A stretch of DNA of 35,535 bases from Armatimonadota bacterium (GTDB lineage Bacteria; Armatimonadota; JAAZEB01). The position numbers were made by a program, and so were the translations under genes. The stretch is from contig JAAZEB010000123.1 in NCBI GenBank assembly GCA_012512505.1, positions 1 to 35,535 on the forward strand, written 5' to 3'. Positions within the stretch are counted from its first letter, which is position 1. Every line of letters begins with the position of its first letter. Positions 1 to 6,818 of this stretch are shown here, piece after piece. The notes beneath the pieces are model-generated. The model saw only the letters and a program-made list of their open reading frames with translations. It had not been told where the DNA came from and ran no database searches.

Positions 1-625
1 CAGGCATGCACGCCCTCCGACTGCTTGTAGGCACACGGTTTCAGGTTCTATTTCACTCCCCTTCCGGGGTGCTTTTCACCTTTCCCTCACGGTACTGTGT
101 GCGCTATCGGTCGCCAGGAGTATTCAGCCTTACGAGGTGGTACTCGCAGATTCACACAGGGGCTCCCGTCCCCCGTGCTACTTGGGGTGAAGAGAACACA
201 GCGCGGCCCGGCTTTCGCTTACGGGGCTGTCACCCGCTGTGGCGCCCCTTCCCAGGGGACTTCAGCTAACCGGCGCCGACACCCCACGGCAGAGCCGTAG
301 CTCTGCCTCTCTTTCCCCGCTACCCCCGGGCCTGTGTCTCCACACGGAGACCAGCACCCGGGTTTGGGCTGTTCCCTGTTCGCTCGCCGCTACTAGGGGA
401 ATCGCGGTTGCTTTCTTCTCCTCGGGTTACTAGGATGTTTCCGTTCGCCCGGTTCCCTCGGGAGGCGAACCTCCCGTAAGACGGCATGACCCGTCTTGGG
501 TTTCCCCATTCGGACACCCCCGGATAACAGCCTGCCACCGGCTCCCCGGGGACTTTCGCGGGGTGGCCGCGTCCTTCATCGGCTCTGGCGCCCAGGCATC
601 CACCATACGCCCTTGGTGAACATGA
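1..625 (-). rRNA. rrl: 23S ribosomal RNA, 5' part (cut by window start)
   Basis: Read on the minus strand, this is the first ~625 nt of 23S rRNA (domain I). Recognisable blocks are GGTGGATGCC near the 5' end, CCGAATGGGGAAACCC, GTAGCGGCGAGCGAA, and the run ACCGTGAGGGAAAGGTGAAA. The molecule continues beyond position 1. It is somewhat divergent: the usual GCGAACCAGTACCGTGAGG reads GCGCACACAGTACCG here, and the helix normally GGGAG/CTCCC reads GCGAG/CTCGT, which keeps pairing. The 5' end at about 625 is estimated from alignment to known 23S starts and may be off by 10 nt. It lies downstream of the 16S in the same transcription direction, separated by a ~145-bp spacer. Confidence 0.95.
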
Positions 626-641
626 TTCGGCAGAAACTCTC

Positions 642-660
642 TTCGGTTGTCAAGGTGCGG
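642..660 (-). promoter_or_regulatory. boxA-like antitermination site in 16S-23S spacer
   Basis: On the minus strand this reads CCGCACCTTGACAACCGAA, close to bacterial rRNA boxA (TGCTCTTTGACAACTGAA type). An almost identical copy lies in the 16S leader at 2582-2600. BoxA in both leader and spacer is the known arrangement for Nus-factor antitermination. No tRNA gene is seen in the 145-bp spacer. Confidence 0.6.
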
Positions 661-725
661 CACCCCCCGGCGAGAGCGGGCACGCTGGCCCGTTCCCACC
701 TGGAACACGGCGGGCAACGCCCGCG

Positions 726-757
726 CTGAACAGATGCGTGCCGGCGAAACCGTCAGG
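726..757 (-). other. 16S processing stem, 3' strand
   Basis: This segment is complementary to 2554-2585 in the 16S leader over about 32 nt with only about three imperfections: the outer part CTGAACAGATG is shared exactly, then CGTGCCG and CGAAAC. In the transcript the two strands would form a long stem enclosing the whole 16S, the standard substrate for RNase III-type pre-rRNA processing. The spacer lies between this element and the 23S start. Confidence 0.8.
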
Positions 758-770
758 CCCTCCGTCCTCT

Positions 771-2525
771 TGGGATCAAGGATCACTGCCGCACCTACCG
801 GTACGGCCTCTTTGCCCCACCTTCAACCGCCTCGTCAGAGCCCTGCCTGGGCGCCGGTGCTCCGGGAGAACCCCCGGATCCTGGCGACTTCAGCCGGGCC
901 CACCTGGGCGGAAGTGGTTGGCAATGTGAACGGTGCCTGGGAACGTATTCACCGCGACATCGCTGATCCGCGGTTACTAGCGACTTCAGGCTTCATGCAG
1001 TCGGGTTGCAGACTGCAATCCGAACCGGGGCCCGTTTTTTGGGGTTACCTCCGCCTCGCGGCTTCGGCACTCTTTGTACGGGCCACTGTAGCACGTGTGC
1101 AGCCCAGAGCATAAGGGGCGTACCGACTTGACCTCATCCCCACCTTCCTCCAATGGCCCGGATATCCCACAGCCAGGACCACGGCGGTTCCTGGTGAGTG
1201 CCCGGCGCACCTCCACAGCCTTTCGGCGGCGGAGATACCCGCTGGCAACACCAGGCAGGGGTTTCGCCCGTTTTGGGAGTGAACCCAACGCCTCACGGCA
1301 CGGGCTGACGACAGCCACTCGCCACCTGTGCCCCGGCCGGCACCCGAAGGTGCCGGAGCCCCGGTTTCCCGGGGGGTCCGAGACATGTCAAGCCCTGGTA
1401 AGGTTCTCGGGAACCTAGTCCGATTAAGCCACGTGCTCGGCCGCTTGTGCAGGCACTCGCCAATTCCCTTGATTTTCAGCCTTGCGGCCGTACTCCTCAG
1501 GCGGGACACTCTGCGCGCGAGCTGCGTCCTGGAAAGGTAAGCCGACAACCCAGCACTCTGCTTCTGCAGAGTACCCTAACGGGCTGCCGGGGCCTCCCGG
1601 GACTAGTGTCCATCTTTTACGGCCAGGACTACCCGGGTACCTAATCCGGTTTGCTCCCCTGGCTTTCGCGCAGTCAGCGTCAGGGCCAGTCCAGAGAGCT
1701 GCCTTCGCCTTCGGTGTTCCTCCCGGTATCAACGCATTTCACCGCTCCTCCGGGAATTCCGCTCTCCTCTGCTGCCCTCTAGTGGCGTGGTATCGCCGGC
1801 ACGGCCCTCCGGTTAAGCCGGAAGCTTTGACCGGCGACGGACACCACCGCCTATGCGCCCTTTGCGCCCAATGAGAGTGGACAACGCTTGCACCCTACGT
1901 CTCAACGCGGCTGCTGGCACGTAGTTGGCCGGTGCTTTCTCGGGCGGTACCGTCAGAGCCGGCGCCAAGGCCGGCCGTTCTTCCCGCTCGAACAAGGGTT
2001 TACAACGGGCCGCAGCCCGCCTTCTTCCCCCACGCGGCGTCGCTGCGTCAGGGTTGCCCCCATTGCGCAAGATTCCCCACTGCTGCCACCTACGCCGCCC
2101 GCGTCGCGTCTGACCGGTTCCAGTCCCCCGTCAGACGGGACAGAGTCGGCTTCGGTGCCGGGCCCGTGTCTCAGTGCCCGTCTGGCTGGCCGTCCTCCCA
2201 GACCAGCTACCCGTCGTCGGCTTGGTGGGCCGTTACCCCGCCAACTACCTGATAGGACGCGGGCCCCTCCGGAAGCGAGCCTCAGCCCTTTGGGCCACCC
2301 CCATGCGAGAGTGGACCATACGGCGGATTACCCCTCCTTTCGGAAGGCTGTCCGCCTCTTCCGGGTAGGTTGCCCACGCGTTACTCAGCCGTTCGCCGCT
2401 GACAAGCCGCAGGCATCGTCGGGTAACACCTTACCCAAGAACACCTCGCGGCCTGTTCGCTCGACTTGCATGTGTCAGGCACGCCGCCAGCGTTCGTCCG
2501 GGGCCGGGATCATGCCCATCATGAT
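771..2525 (-). rRNA. rrs: 16S ribosomal RNA, highly divergent and enlarged
   Basis: Minus-strand 16S, recognised by GACGAACGCTGGCGGCGTGC, GTGCCAGCAGCCGCG, GGTGAAATGCG, GGAGGAAGGTGGGGATGA and GGTGAATACGTTCCC. It is about 1.75 kb, roughly 200 nt longer than usual. Extra length is visible in h13 (a ~60-nt insert near 2092-2160), in the loop before GGAGGAAGG near 1155-1190, and in h44. Many near-universal bases differ (E. coli numbering): G530 is U, A532 is G, A792 is G, C1399 and C1400 are U, 1498-1500 read GGG, and the h45 tetraloop GGAA is GGTA. The 3' tail reads GTGATCCTTGATCC with no CCTCC. Many helix changes are compensated on the partner strand. Ends are estimated from alignment and the flanking processing stem. 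It may be a functional variant or a specialised copy; neutral pseudogene decay fits less well. See findings. Confidence 0.93.
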
Positions 2526-2553
2526 GCCGATCCACTCGGCTCTCTTCGTCCTG

Positions 2554-2585
2554 CCTGAAGTTTCGGCGGCACGTCATCTGTTCAG
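2554..2585 (-). other. 16S processing stem, 5' strand
   Basis: Partner of 726-757. In the RNA it begins CTGAACAGATG and ends about 28 nt before the estimated 16S 5' end. Together the two strands would close a stem of about 30 bp around the 16S. Such a long complement across 1.8 kb is not expected by chance and argues that the operon is still maintained. Confidence 0.8.
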
Positions 2586-2600
2586 TTGTCAAGGTGCGCT
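2582..2600 (-). promoter_or_regulatory. boxA-like antitermination site in rRNA leader
   Basis: Minus strand GCGCACCTTGACAACTGA, matching rRNA boxA and repeated in the spacer at 642-660. It sits directly upstream of the 5' processing strand, where a leader boxA is expected. Confidence 0.6.
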
Positions 2601-2614
2601 CCGTGTTCATCCGG

Positions 2615-2642
2615 AGTCTACCATCCCCTGCCAGGGAATAAA
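2615..2642 (-). promoter_or_regulatory. possible rRNA promoter
   Basis: On the minus strand TAGACT (2615-2620) could be a -10 box with TTTATT (2637-2642) 16 bp upstream. The -35 match is poor, so this is a weak candidate. Its position just upstream of the leader boxA is right for an rRNA promoter. Confidence 0.25.
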
Positions 2643-2687
2643 CGCCGAACATTTCTTTGCGCACCATTGGCGCGGCCGGGTGAATCC

Positions 2688-2724
2688 GGACCAGGGTACC
2701 CGAAATCAGCGGGTACCCTGGTCC
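2688..2724. repeat. 14-bp perfect inverted repeat
   Basis: GGACCAGGGTACCC and its exact complement are separated by 9 nt (GAAATCAGC). The hairpin lies downstream of the sulfatase-like gene (which reads towards it) and upstream of the rRNA operon. It may stop read-through into the operon, but no T-run follows on either strand. A related hairpin lies at 2773-2804. Confidence 0.65.
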
Positions 2725-2772
2725 GTTCCGCTTAAGAGGTGGGTGAGTCTGGAGAGGGATGGCCGACAGGTA

Positions 2773-2804
2773 GGACAGGGTAGTCGTTTACGGCTACCCT
2801 GTCC
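2773..2804. repeat. 11-bp perfect inverted repeat, sister of 2688-2724
   Basis: GGACAGGGTAG and its complement flank a 10-nt loop (TCGTTTACGG). The arm resembles that of the 2688-2724 hairpin, so the two look like diverged copies of one element. Both lie in the ~490-bp gene-free stretch between the 16S and the sulfatase-like gene. A possible terminator, without a T-run. Confidence 0.6.
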
Positions 2805-2955
2805 AAGGGGCAAGCCGACTAAAGCCGGCTCCGGGATGCGGTTGTGGGCACAACACGCCCCCGCATCGGCTGGAAGCCAGCTCCGGAGCGTCCTTCAGGG
2901 CGCTTGTTCCCAGGGTCAGGGGCGTCGTTGACGGCGCCCCATGAAGGCGCCCTGG

Positions 2956-3004
2956 CACCTGACACCTGACACCTGGCACCCGGCGCCCGGCGCCCGGCAC
3001 CTGA
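2956..3004. repeat. 7-bp tandem repeat, seven copies
   Basis: Seven back-to-back 7-mers of form CRCCYGR: CACCTGA twice, CACCTGG, CACCCGG, CGCCCGG twice, CACCTGA. The array ends 15 bp before the stop codon of the neighbouring sulfatase-like gene. No coding potential or known function is apparent; it looks like a slippage-prone minisatellite. Confidence 0.8.
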
Positions 3005-3019
3005 CAGCCGAGGGGGTAC

Positions 3020-4411
3020 TTACTTGCGATCTTCAGCCTGCAGCTTCACCGCCTGGGCCACGCCGCCGATGTACAGGCTATCGTAGGCCTGCTGCGAGCT
3101 CTTGAAGGCGCCGACGCCCTCCAGACCATGCCAGTCGCCCTGATGGTACATCGGGTTCGGCAATCCGGTTTCCCGCTCGCGCTTGGCGATGAACGCCTCC
3201 ATGCGGCCGCGCAGGTAGTCGACCACGTCCGGCAGTTGCTCCGCCAGGTTGACGTTCTCCCCGGGATCGGTGACGAGGTTGTACAGCTCTACCGGCGGCT
3301 TAAAGTGGAAATCCGGCTCCAGGGCCACGATCAGCTTCCACTCCGGGGTGCGCCAGCCATGCTTGCGCATCCAGGTGCACTCGGTGATGTAGAACTCGCT
3401 TTCGTGCGAGGCCACCTCGCCGCGCACCATCCCCATCAGGCTGCGCCCGTCAAAGCGATCCGGCACCTCGATCTCGGCCAGCTCCAGCAGCGTCGGCACC
3501 AGGTCCTTGTGCTGGGTGTAGCCGGCAAGGCGCTTGCCGGCGGGAATCTTCGCCGGGTAGCGGAGGATCAGCGGCACGTGCAGCGTCACGTCGTAGATGC
3601 CGTGGTGGTCAAACCAGCACTCGTGGTCGTAGAGCGTCTCGCCGTGGTCGGAGTTGATGACCACGATCGTGTCGTCGAGGATGCCCCGGGTTTCCAGGGC
3701 GGTGAAGATCGCCTGGATGCAGGCATCCATGTAGGCGATGGCGCCGTCGTACTGGGCGATCACGTAGTCTTTATCGGTGATGCCCTTGGGCATCCAGCTC
3801 TCAAAGTAGTCCCAGAACGGCTTGAACGCCCTGACGGGATCCATCGAGCGGTTGGCCGGGTCGCACTCGTTGCCGTGGTAGAAGAGGCGCTCGTAGGGGT
3901 CCGGGGGCAAGTAGGGCGTGTGCGGGTCCATGTGCCGGAGCATGAGGAAGAACGGCTCCTTCTGGCTGGCCAGCCGTTCCAGCTCAGGGATGGCAACCTT
4001 GTTCAGGTTTCCCGCCTTGGGGCTGCGCCCGGTCTCATCCGCTCCCCAGCCGGGGTAGTCGAGGTAAGTGTCGAACCCGCGGGAGGCGGGGTTGCCGGTG
4101 AAGCCGACGCAAGTGGTGTTGTAGCCGGCCTCACGCAGAATCTCGGCGAGGGTGCGCACGCCTGGCCGCATCGAGCCGCGGTGCCGCAGCGCCACGACCT
4201 GGGTGCCGAAGCAGTCCATGCCGGTCAGCATGCTGCCGTAGCCGCTGGTGGTCGGCACGTGCGGGCAGTAGTTGCGCTCGAACAGGGTGCCCCCCTGGGC
4301 AAACCGGTCGATGTGCGGCGTGGTGAGCCGGTGGTAGCCGTAACAGCTCATGTGGTCGGCAAGCAGGGAGTCAATCCCGATCAACAGGATGTTGGGCCTG
4401 CGCGTGGTCAT
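3020..4411 (-). CDS. Sulfatase-superfamily hydrolase with a Thr at the nucleophile position
   Basis: 463 aa, alkaline phosphatase/sulfatase fold. The metal site is formed by D14 in the N-terminal LLIGIDS strand and by the NSDHGE motif in the middle of the protein. Where classical sulfatases have P-x-C/S-x-P-x-R, this protein reads PTTSGYGSMLTG (residues 53-64), so Thr55 takes the place of the Cys/Ser that becomes formylglycine, and the Pro and Arg are missing. Thr nucleophiles occur in other members of this superfamily, such as phosphodiesterases and phosphomutases, so a phospho-substrate is as likely as a sulfate ester. No signal peptide is visible; it is probably cytoplasmic. The start is supported by a GAGGAG site; an 11-bp tandem duplication (GGAGACAACGA) there places two such sites in front of the ATG. 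It reads towards the rRNA operon. Confidence 0.88.
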   Translation of the reverse strand: MTTRRPNILLIGIDSLLADHMSCYGYHRLTTPHIDRFAQGGTLFERNYCPHVPTTSGYGSMLTGMDCFGTQVVALRHRGSMRPGVRTLAEILREAGYNTTCVGFTGNPASRGFDTYLDYPGWGADETGRSPKAGNLNKVAIPELERLASQKEPFFLMLRHMDPHTPYLPPDPYERLFYHGNECDPANRSMDPVRAFKPFWDYFESWMPKGITDKDYVIAQYDGAIAYMDACIQAIFTALETRGILDDTIVVINSDHGETLYDHECWFDHHGIYDVTLHVPLILRYPAKIPAGKRLAGYTQHKDLVPTLLELAEIEVPDRFDGRSLMGMVRGEVASHESEFYITECTWMRKHGWRTPEWKLIVALEPDFHFKPPVELYNLVTDPGENVNLAEQLPDVVDYLRGRMEAFIAKRERETGLPNPMYHQGDWHGLEGVGAFKSSQQAYDSLYIGGVAQAVKLQAEDRK

Positions 4412-4563
4412 CGTTGTCTCCTCGTTGTCTCCTCCGGGTGGTCATTCGGTGCTCCGATCTTCGCCGACTACCGCGCGTCTCCTGCCACCACCCGGAACGC
4501 GCGCGGGCGGGCGCTCCGGTTGCGGATCCTTTGCCCGACTGCCTGTCCGTGGCCGCGGCATTG

Positions 4564-4572
4564 TGCTATAAT
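4564..4572 (+). promoter_or_regulatory. Extended -10 promoter for prfC
   Basis: TGC-TATAAT is an extended -10 box with a perfect hexamer; no good -35 is seen, as is common for extended -10 promoters. Transcription would start near 4579, right at an 8-bp hairpin (GGCATGGC, 4579-4586, with GCCATGCC, 4592-4599). It lies in the divergent gap between the sulfatase-like gene and prfC. Confidence 0.65.
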
Positions 4573-4619
4573 AAGATGGGCATGGCACGGGGCCATGCCT
4601 ATTTCGCTGTACTGGAGGA

Positions 4620-4646
4620 ATGACCGCCGCGCATGGCGGTAGCTAA
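4620..4646 (+). other. Possible leader mini-ORF in frame with prfC
   Basis: Eight sense codons (MTAAHGGS) followed by TAA. The mini-ORF is in frame with prfC and ends 9 nt before its ATG. The only GGAGG near prfC (4614-4618) lies before this mini-ORF, though only 1 nt from its ATG, which is closer than normal. The segment can fold (ACCGCC with GGCGGT). Translation is unproven; the sites may instead be coincidental. Confidence 0.3.
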
Positions 4647-4655
4647 TCGCACACG

Positions 4656-6269
4656 ATGGAACAGACGCTGACAAGTCAGGTGGCCCGAGAGGTTCAACGG
4701 CGGCGCACCTTCGCCATCATCTCTCACCCAGACGCGGGAAAGACAACGCTCACCGAGAAGCTGTTGCTCTACGCCGGCGCGGTGCGCCTCGCCGGCTCCG
4801 TGCGCACCCGCAAGGGGCAGCGCCACGCCACCTCCGATTGGATGGAGATGGAGCAGGAGCGCGGCATCTCGATCACTTCGGCGGTGATGCAGTTCGACTA
4901 CCGCGACTACCACATCAACCTGCTCGACACTCCCGGCCACCAGGACTTCAGTGAGGACACCTACCGCGTGCTCACCGCCGTTGACAACGCGGTGATGGTG
5001 ATCGACAGCGCCAACGGCGTGGAGTCGCAAACGCGCAAGCTGTTCGAGGTCTGCCAGCGCCGCCGCACCCCGGTCTTTACCTTGATCAACAAGGTAGACC
5101 GCCCCGGCAAGGAGCCGCTGGAGTTGCTGGGCGAGATTGAGGACGTGCTCGGCATCGCCACCGTGCCGATGAACTGGCCGGTGCGCTCGATGCTGGGCGC
5201 CGTGGTGGGCATCTACGACTTGCAGCAGCGCCAGGTTCACCTCTTCGAGCGCGCGGAGCACGGCAGCCAGCGCGCCCCGGTGCAGGTCACCGATCTGCAC
5301 GACCCGGTGCTGGCCGAGCTGCTGGAACCCCAGGCGCTGGCGCAGCTTCGCGACGAAGTGGAGCTGTTGGAGGCGGCGGGCGACGCGCTAGACCGCGACC
5401 GCGTCCAGAGCGGCGAGCTCACCCCGGTCTACTTCGCCAGCGCCCTGCTCAACTTCGGCGTGCAGCTTTTCCTCGACAGCTTCCTCGACCTGGCGGTCGG
5501 GCCGGTGGCCCGCAAGGCGCAGCAGGGCCTGGTGCGCCCCGAGCACCCCCACTTCAGCGGCTTCGTCTTCAAGCTGCAGGCAAACATGGATCGGCGCCAC
5601 CGCGACCGACTGGCGTTCGTGCGCGTTTGCTCCGGGCGCTTCGAGCGCGACATGGTCGTCAACCACGTCCGCACCGGCAAGAAGCTGCGCCTGACACGCT
5701 CGCTAAAGCTGTTTGCCCAGGAACGCGAATCGGTGGATGAGGCCTACCCCGGCGACATCGTCGGGTTGATCAACCCGGGGATGCTCGCCATCGGCGATAC
5801 GCTGTGCAGCAGCGAGCGGGTGGAGTTCGATGAGATCCCCCGCTTCCCGCCGGAGCACTTTGCCACCCTCTCTCTCCCGGAGACGGACCAGCGCAAGGCG
5901 CTGGCCAAGGGGCTGGATCAGCTCTGCGAGGAGGGCCTGGTGCAGGTCTTCTACCCCGTCGGCGACGTGATGCGCCAGCCGATCCTGGCCGCCGTCGGTC
6001 CCCTGCAGTTCGACGTGCTGACCGACCGCCTGGAGAACGAGTACAACGTGCAGGCGCGCGTGGAGAGGCTGCCGTACGAGCACGCTCGCTGGCTGGAAGG
6101 CACCGCCGCGGCGATCGCCGCGATGCGCTGTCCGCCCGGCTGCGCGCGCGTGCTGGACCCTGAAGAGCGGCCGGTGCTCCTGCTCCCTGACGATTGGTCG
6201 GTGCGCTACACCACGGAGAAGAACCCGGAGGTCACCCTCCACCGCATGCCGCCCAAGGCGAACGACTAA
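4656..6269 (+). CDS. prfC: Peptide chain release factor 3 (GTPase)
   Basis: 537 aa, full length for RF3, the translational GTPase that removes RF1/RF2 from the ribosome after peptide release. Visible motifs are G1 SHPDAGKTT (residues 23-31), the switch I segment RGISITS, G3 DTPGH (~92), and G4 NKVD (~145), followed by EF-Tu-like domain II and the RF3 C-terminal domain. The ATG at 4656 has no Shine-Dalgarno directly before it. It follows a possible in-frame mini-ORF and an extended -10 promoter. Its stop codon overlaps the convergent nikR stop by 4 bp. Confidence 0.96.
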   Translation: MEQTLTSQVAREVQRRRTFAIISHPDAGKTTLTEKLLLYAGAVRLAGSVRTRKGQRHATSDWMEMEQERGISITSAVMQFDYRDYHINLLDTPGHQDFSEDTYRVLTAVDNAVMVIDSANGVESQTRKLFEVCQRRRTPVFTLINKVDRPGKEPLELLGEIEDVLGIATVPMNWPVRSMLGAVVGIYDLQQRQVHLFERAEHGSQRAPVQVTDLHDPVLAELLEPQALAQLRDEVELLEAAGDALDRDRVQSGELTPVYFASALLNFGVQLFLDSFLDLAVGPVARKAQQGLVRPEHPHFSGFVFKLQANMDRRHRDRLAFVRVCSGRFERDMVVNHVRTGKKLRLTRSLKLFAQERESVDEAYPGDIVGLINPGMLAIGDTLCSSERVEFDEIPRFPPEHFATLSLPETDQRKALAKGLDQLCEEGLVQVFYPVGDVMRQPILAAVGPLQFDVLTDRLENEYNVQARVERLPYEHARWLEGTAAAIAAMRCPPGCARVLDPEERPVLLLPDDWSVRYTTEKNPEVTLHRMPPKAND

Positions 6270-6685
6270 CCGAGGTCGCGGCCGGTGGTGGTGCAGGTCA
6301 GCTTGCCGTGCTTCACGCCGCGGGTGCGGATCATGTGGTCTGCCACGTGGTGCACCACCGAGGCCGGGCCGCGCACCACCACCACCTCCAGGCAGTGGTG
6401 CGCGTCGAGGTGAACGTGCAGCGTGGAGATGATCGCCGGGTGGTAGTGGTGCTGCACCTCGGTGAGGTGCCCGCGTAAGTCGCGCTCCCGGTGGTCGTAG
6501 ACGACGGTGATCGTGCCGATCACCTCCGTCTCGTCCGACTCCCATTCCTGCTCCACCAGGAAATCGCGCACGATGTCGCGGATCGCCTCGGAGCGGTTGG
6601 AGTATCCCCGAGCGGTGATCGCCTCGTCAAATCGTTTCAGGAGGTCGGGGGCCATCGAGACCCCGAAGCGCTCAACGCCGTTCAT
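6266..6685 (-). CDS. nikR: Nickel-responsive transcriptional regulator NikR
   Basis: 139 aa, typical NikR length. The N-terminal ribbon-helix-helix (VERFGVSMAPDLLKRFD, residues ~4-20, and the SNRSEAIRDIVRDFL helix) binds DNA; the C-terminal ACT-like domain binds nickel. The four nickel ligands of E. coli NikR (H76, H87, H89, C95) have counterparts with identical spacing: H79, H90, H92, C98. It is therefore predicted to repress nickel uptake when nickel is plentiful. No nickel transporter or nickel enzyme gene lies nearby. It is convergent with prfC (4-bp overlap). A dispersed ~80-bp repeat copy lies just upstream of its start. Confidence 0.95.
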   Translation of the reverse strand: MNGVERFGVSMAPDLLKRFDEAITARGYSNRSEAIRDIVRDFLVEQEWESDETEVIGTITVVYDHRERDLRGHLTEVQHHYHPAIISTLHVHLDAHHCLEVVVVRGPASVVHHVADHMIRTRGVKHGKLTCTTTGRDLG

Positions 6686-6730
6686 TGAGTTTCCAGTCCA
6701 GCCCCATCACCGCTTCTCTCCCAGCAACTA

Positions 6731-6812
6731 GCCGGAGTGCCCGAGCCATCGGGCTTCTACAGTTTGGGATGCCGCATTGCTGCGGCGCTCCGTTGCTATC
6801 CCCCGGGCGATG
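6731..6812 (+). repeat. Dispersed ~80-bp palindromic repeat, single copy
   Basis: One unit of the repeat family also found at 10790-11220 and 17719-17839. It opens with GGAGTGCC, holds two short hairpins (CCCGA-gcca-TCGGG and GCCGCA-ttgc-TGCGGC) and then GGCGCTCC, which pairs with the opening. It lies in the gap between nikR and the next minus-strand gene, ending 6 bp before that gene's stop codon. Confidence 0.85.
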
Positions 6813-6818
6813 CGGCTC

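Noticed and set aside
626-770. tRNA gene in the 16S-23S spacer
   Set aside because: The spacer is ~145 nt and is taken up by the processing stem and boxA; no cloverleaf or GTTCRA motif fits.
771-2525. 16S as a plain neutral pseudogene
   Set aside because: Repeated compensatory changes in h1, h2, h12, h28, h35 and h44 and the intact processing stem argue against it, though a recently released duplicate is not fully excluded.
6-2931. Many open frames across the rRNA operon on both strands, up to 347 aa
   Set aside because: They overlap clear 16S and 23S sequence; open frames arise from the GC-rich rRNA and have no protein-family character.
4531-4572. TTGCCC at 4531 as -35 for the prfC promoter
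   Set aside because: It is 30 bp from the TATAAT box, too far; an extended -10 promoter without -35 fits better.
3128-4642. 504-aa plus-strand frame opposite the sulfatase-like gene
   Set aside because: Mirrors the codon pattern of the real gene; no family motifs and its end runs into the prfC promoter.
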